Shown here: positions 9,943-11,410 of the stretch, piece after piece
Layout: every line of letters begins with the position of its first letter
How positions within the stretch are numbered: position 1 is the stretch's first letter
Assembly (NCBI GenBank): GCA_002384725.1
Contig: DGBF01000060.1
Coordinates: 1,108-12,517, forward strand
Length of the DNA: 11,410 nt
Source: Flavobacteriales bacterium UBA4011
GTDB lineage: Bacteria > Bacteroidota > Bacteroidia > Flavobacteriales_D > Crocinitomicaceae
Reading direction: 5' to 3'
Translations under genes and position numbers: made by a program
The notes under the pieces: model-generated
What the model saw: only the letters and a program-made list of their open reading frames with translations
Database searches by the model: none
Told to the model about the DNA's origin: nothing

Positions 9943-9982
9943 AAATAGGGTCTTATTCCGATAGTTATCGGAACAAGACCCT
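9939..9982 (-). terminator. Rho-independent terminator after the T9SS sorting-domain ORF
   Basis: A near-perfect inverted repeat spans 9947-9982: outer arms agggtctt (9947-9954) and aagaccct (9975-9982), one A/C mismatch (9955/9974), inner arms ttccgata (9956-9963) and tatcggaa (9966-9973), and a tiny gt loop. On the minus strand the hairpin is followed at once by ATTTTTTT (9946-9939), the classical form for ending transcription of the minus-strand ORF at 10010-10345, whose stop lies 27 bases before the hairpin. On the plus strand only a poor A-rich tract follows it, so it is mainly a minus-strand terminator. It separates that ORF from maeB. Confidence 0.88.
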
Positions 9983-10009
9983 AAAATATTATATAGTATT
10001 AAGTCCTAC

Positions 10010-10345
10010 TTATCGAACTACTACTCTTGCTGTTTTGCTAATTCCGTTAGTCGAAATTGTTACAAGGTAAACCCCAGATGCTAAATCAGAAACAGGAAGT
10101 TTAACCACTTGTGATCCAGCTGCATTCTCCAATGAAGTAGAAGAAACTGTAACACCAGCAATATTTGAAATAGAAACTGTGTAAGCTCCACCTTTACCAT
10201 CAAATACAACATTAACGATGTCAGATGTTGGGTTAGGGAAAATAGCTAAGTTAGCTACCAACTCTTCTGCCAATCCTGCTGAACTACCATCTGCAATTGA
10301 GATAGATTTCGCATTCATAATTTCACCAGTTGTATTGTTAATCAA
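10010..10345 (-). CDS. Short ORF made of a T9SS type A C-terminal sorting domain; probable remnant of a secreted protein
   Basis: Residues about 34-111 are a textbook type A T9SS sorting domain (Por secretion system C-terminal domain): IFPNPTSD (35-42), VSISNIAGVTV (57-67), LPVSDLASGVYLVTI (83-97) and the basic end KTARVVVR (104-111). Such domains normally sit at the end of large exported proteins, direct them through SprA and are then removed or anchored. Here there is no passenger and no signal peptide. The listed start is a TTG at 10345; an ATG at 10318 would give 102 residues and is equally weak. The open frame actually continues upstream to 10378, reading APCAFKLQPFFL, before an in-frame TAA (10379-10381). 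The joined stretch FKLQPFFLINNTTGEIMNA looks like the last beta-strands of a passenger domain, perhaps an Omp28-like secreted protein (recalled resemblance only). I infer a 3' fragment whose 5' part has been lost against the sirtuin gene. Expression and a true start are doubtful; the sorting domain itself is clear. Confidence 0.75.
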   Translation of the reverse strand: MINNTTGEIMNAKSISIADGSSAGLAEELVANLAIFPNPTSDIVNVVFDGKGGAYTVSISNIAGVTVSSTSLENAAGSQVVKLPVSDLASGVYLVTISTNGISKTARVVVR

Positions 10346-10407
10346 GAAAAAGGGTTGTAACTTAAATGCGCATGGAGCTTATTCTTGTAATGCTAAAAAG
10401 TTAAACT
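10346..10407. other. Divergent intergenic gap between the sorting-domain ORF and the sirtuin gene
   Basis: These 62 bases must contain whatever drives the plus-strand sirtuin gene and, if it is expressed at all, the minus-strand ORF. I found no good match to the TAnnTTTG/TTTG promoter pair in either direction. Part of the gap (10346-10378) is an in-frame continuation of the minus-strand ORF, bounded by a TAA at 10379-10381, which suggests that coding sequence has decayed into spacer. Confidence 0.5.
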
Positions 10408-11112
10408 ATGATAAAAAAACAAAAGTTGGTTGTTTTTTCGGGTGCTGGAATGAGCGCCGAAAGTGGTATTAATACTTTTCGAGATACGGGAGGATTATGG
10501 GAAAAATATCGAATTGAAGATGTTGCCGCGCCTCAAGCTTGGAGCGCAGATCCAGAGAAAGTTCAACATTTTTACAACCAAAGAAGAAAACAAATTCTTG
10601 AGGCATCACCGAATTCGGCCCATATACAAACGGCAGAATTCGAAAAATTCTATGAGACAACTGTCATCACGCAAAACATTGACGATTTACATGAAAGAGC
10701 AGGGTCCTCGAGAGTATTGCATTTACATGGTAACATTCGACAAGCCAAAAGTTCAGGTCCAAATCAAGAACGAAAACTCTACCCAATTGAGGGCTGGGAA
10801 CTGAGCCTAACTGACACATGCGACGAAGGTTTCCCGTTGCGCCCGCATGTGGTTTGGTTTGGCGAAGAAGTTCCTATGCTGGATACGGCAGCGGAAATTA
10901 TTTCCAAAACAGATATTCTTATTGTAATTGGCACCTCAATGAATGTTTATCCTGCGGCAGGGCTAGTGCATGCAGCCCCAAGCCAAAGTGCAAAAATAAT
11001 TATCGACCCACATGCCGATGAATTGAACGTTCCATCAGAATTTCAAGTGCTAAAAATGGGTGCTGGTGACGGATTAAAATATTGGTGCAAACAAATGGAG
11101 AACCTGTTATAG
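10408..11112 (+). CDS. cobB: NAD-dependent protein deacylase, sirtuin class III (CobB/SIRT5-like)
   Basis: Sirtuins remove acyl groups from lysines, consuming NAD and yielding nicotinamide and O-acyl-ADP-ribose; the site of action is the cytoplasm. The 234-residue protein has all the NAD-binding and catalytic motifs: GAGMSAESGINTFRD (12-26), TQNIDDLHERAGS (88-100), HLHG with catalytic His107 (105-108), RPHVVWFGEEVP (145-156) and GTSMNVYPAAGL (175-186). Tyr56 and Arg59 in FYNQRR (55-60) match the Tyr/Arg pair of class III enzymes (SIRT5, CobB) that binds negatively charged acyl groups, so removal of succinyl or malonyl groups is likely besides acetyl. The zinc-binding cysteines normally between the catalytic His and the WFGE motif are missing: only Cys138 is there. 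As I recall this is shared by related Bacteroidota proteins. It is the only plus-strand gene here, divergent from the sorting-domain ORF and convergent with hemD (28 bases between stops). No clear promoter was recognised in the 62-base upstream gap. The ATG at 10408 gives the standard N-terminus. Confidence 0.93.
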   Translation: MIKKQKLVVFSGAGMSAESGINTFRDTGGLWEKYRIEDVAAPQAWSADPEKVQHFYNQRRKQILEASPNSAHIQTAEFEKFYETTVITQNIDDLHERAGSSRVLHLHGNIRQAKSSGPNQERKLYPIEGWELSLTDTCDEGFPLRPHVVWFGEEVPMLDTAAEIISKTDILIVIGTSMNVYPAAGLVHAAPSQSAKIIIDPHADELNVPSEFQVLKMGAGDGLKYWCKQMENLL

Positions 11113-11140
11113 CTCTCGGGTGAAATGTAATTAAATATCT

Positions 11141-11410
11141 TTATTTTTTCTTCTTCAAAGCATCTTTAACAAAATTCTCAATTGCAGCTGTCATCGATGG
11201 TGCATTGGGAAGTGGAGCTGAAATGTCGACTTTTAACTTGTGGTTTAATACAGCGTTTGCTGTTGTAGGTCCAAAAGCTGCAATTAAGGTGTTATTTTGT
11301 TTAAAGTCTGGAAAATTCTTTACCAATGATTCTATTCCTCCTGGACTGAAAAAGACAAGAATATCGTAATATACGTCTTCCAAATCAGAAAGATCAGAAG
11401 CCACCGTTCT
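11141..11410 (-). CDS. hemD: Uroporphyrinogen-III synthase, C-terminal part (5' end beyond window)
   Basis: HemD closes and inverts ring D of hydroxymethylbilane to make uroporphyrinogen III, the precursor of haem, sirohaem and corrins. The visible 89 codons cover the C-terminal third. The frame is open to the right edge (it starts RTVASDLSDL), so the in-frame GTG at 11404 is not a real start. Recognisable family features are ILVFFSPGGIESL (the F-x-SP-x-G-I/V loop), AAFGPTTANAV (typical GPTTA motif, which binds the tetrapyrrole region) and a closing APLPNAPSMTAAI segment common in Bacteroidota HemD. The protein ends in a run of four lysines. It converges on the sirtuin gene with only 28 bases between the stops; I see no hairpin there, so how either transcript ends is unclear. 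Confidence 0.88.
   Translation of the reverse strand, partial: RTVASDLSDLEDVYYDILVFFSPGGIESLVKNFPDFKQNNTLIAAFGPTTANAVLNHKLKVDISAPLPNAPSMTAAIENFVKDALKKKK

Noticed and set aside
7065..9948. Plus-strand open frames of 61-106 codons opposite ruvA and maeB
   Set aside because: They are antisense shadows of strongly conserved genes and carry no recognisable domain or plausible upstream signals.
10463..10804. Open frame of 113 codons inside the sirtuin gene on the same strand
   Set aside because: It is an out-of-frame shadow of the sirtuin CDS, whose frame carries every expected motif.
11113..11140. Bidirectional terminator between the convergent sirtuin and hemD genes
   Set aside because: I looked for an inverted repeat near the two stops and found none; only A/T-rich sequence is present.
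11141..11404. Complete 87-residue gene starting at the GTG at 11404
   Set aside because: The frame is open beyond it to the window edge (Arg-Thr before Val) and the product begins in the middle of the HemD fold, so it is a partial gene.
1..11410. CRISPR array, insertion sequence, tRNA or rRNA, defence or biosynthetic gene system
   Set aside because: No regular repeats, transposase motifs, terminal inverted repeats or cloverleaf sequences were seen. Nearly all bases are accounted for by core-type genes.

Overview
The window is low-GC DNA from a member of the Bacteroidota. The main evidence is a near-complete SprA, the outer-membrane translocon of the type IX secretion system (T9SS), together with a type A T9SS C-terminal sorting domain. 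Both are known only from this phylum. The protein sequences look flavobacterial (Flavobacteriales, perhaps a Crocinitomicaceae/Fluviicola-like lineage), but that finer placement is an impression and not proven here. Starts lack strong Shine-Dalgarno sequences and sit behind A/T-rich leaders, as is usual in this phylum.

Layout, right to left, because most genes are on the minus strand. At the right edge lies the 3' part of hemD (uroporphyrinogen-III synthase, minus), convergent with a plus-strand class III sirtuin gene (cobB type, 10408-11112). Divergent from the sirtuin is a short minus-strand ORF (10010-10345) that is almost nothing but a T9SS sorting domain. It is probably the tail of a decayed or truncated secreted protein. 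It ends at a strong rho-independent terminator (9939-9982). A candidate promoter for the next transcript starts directly on the terminator's T-tract.

That next transcript is a compact minus-strand gene cluster: maeB (malic enzyme with a phosphotransacetylase-like C-terminal domain, 7622-9886), then ruvA (Holliday-junction branch-migration subunit, 7043-7618) after 3 nt, then sprA (from 7028) after 14 nt. sprA fills the remaining 7 kb and runs off the left edge after 2342 codons. It is one uninterrupted frame throughout. Only its last few tens of codons (roughly 60-100) appear to be missing.

Functionally the genes are mostly core: carbon metabolism (maeB), recombination (ruvA), protein secretion and gliding (sprA), protein deacylation (sirtuin) and haem synthesis (hemD). 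No mobile element, CRISPR array, tRNA or rRNA was seen, and no gene-free stretch exceeds about 125 bases. I see no convincing new multi-gene system. The points worth a second look are the orphan sorting domain, the zinc-cysteine-less sirtuin with the acyl-pocket Tyr/Arg pair, a very basic segment inside the SprA barrel region, and the apparent co-transcription of the secretion translocon with metabolic and DNA-repair genes.
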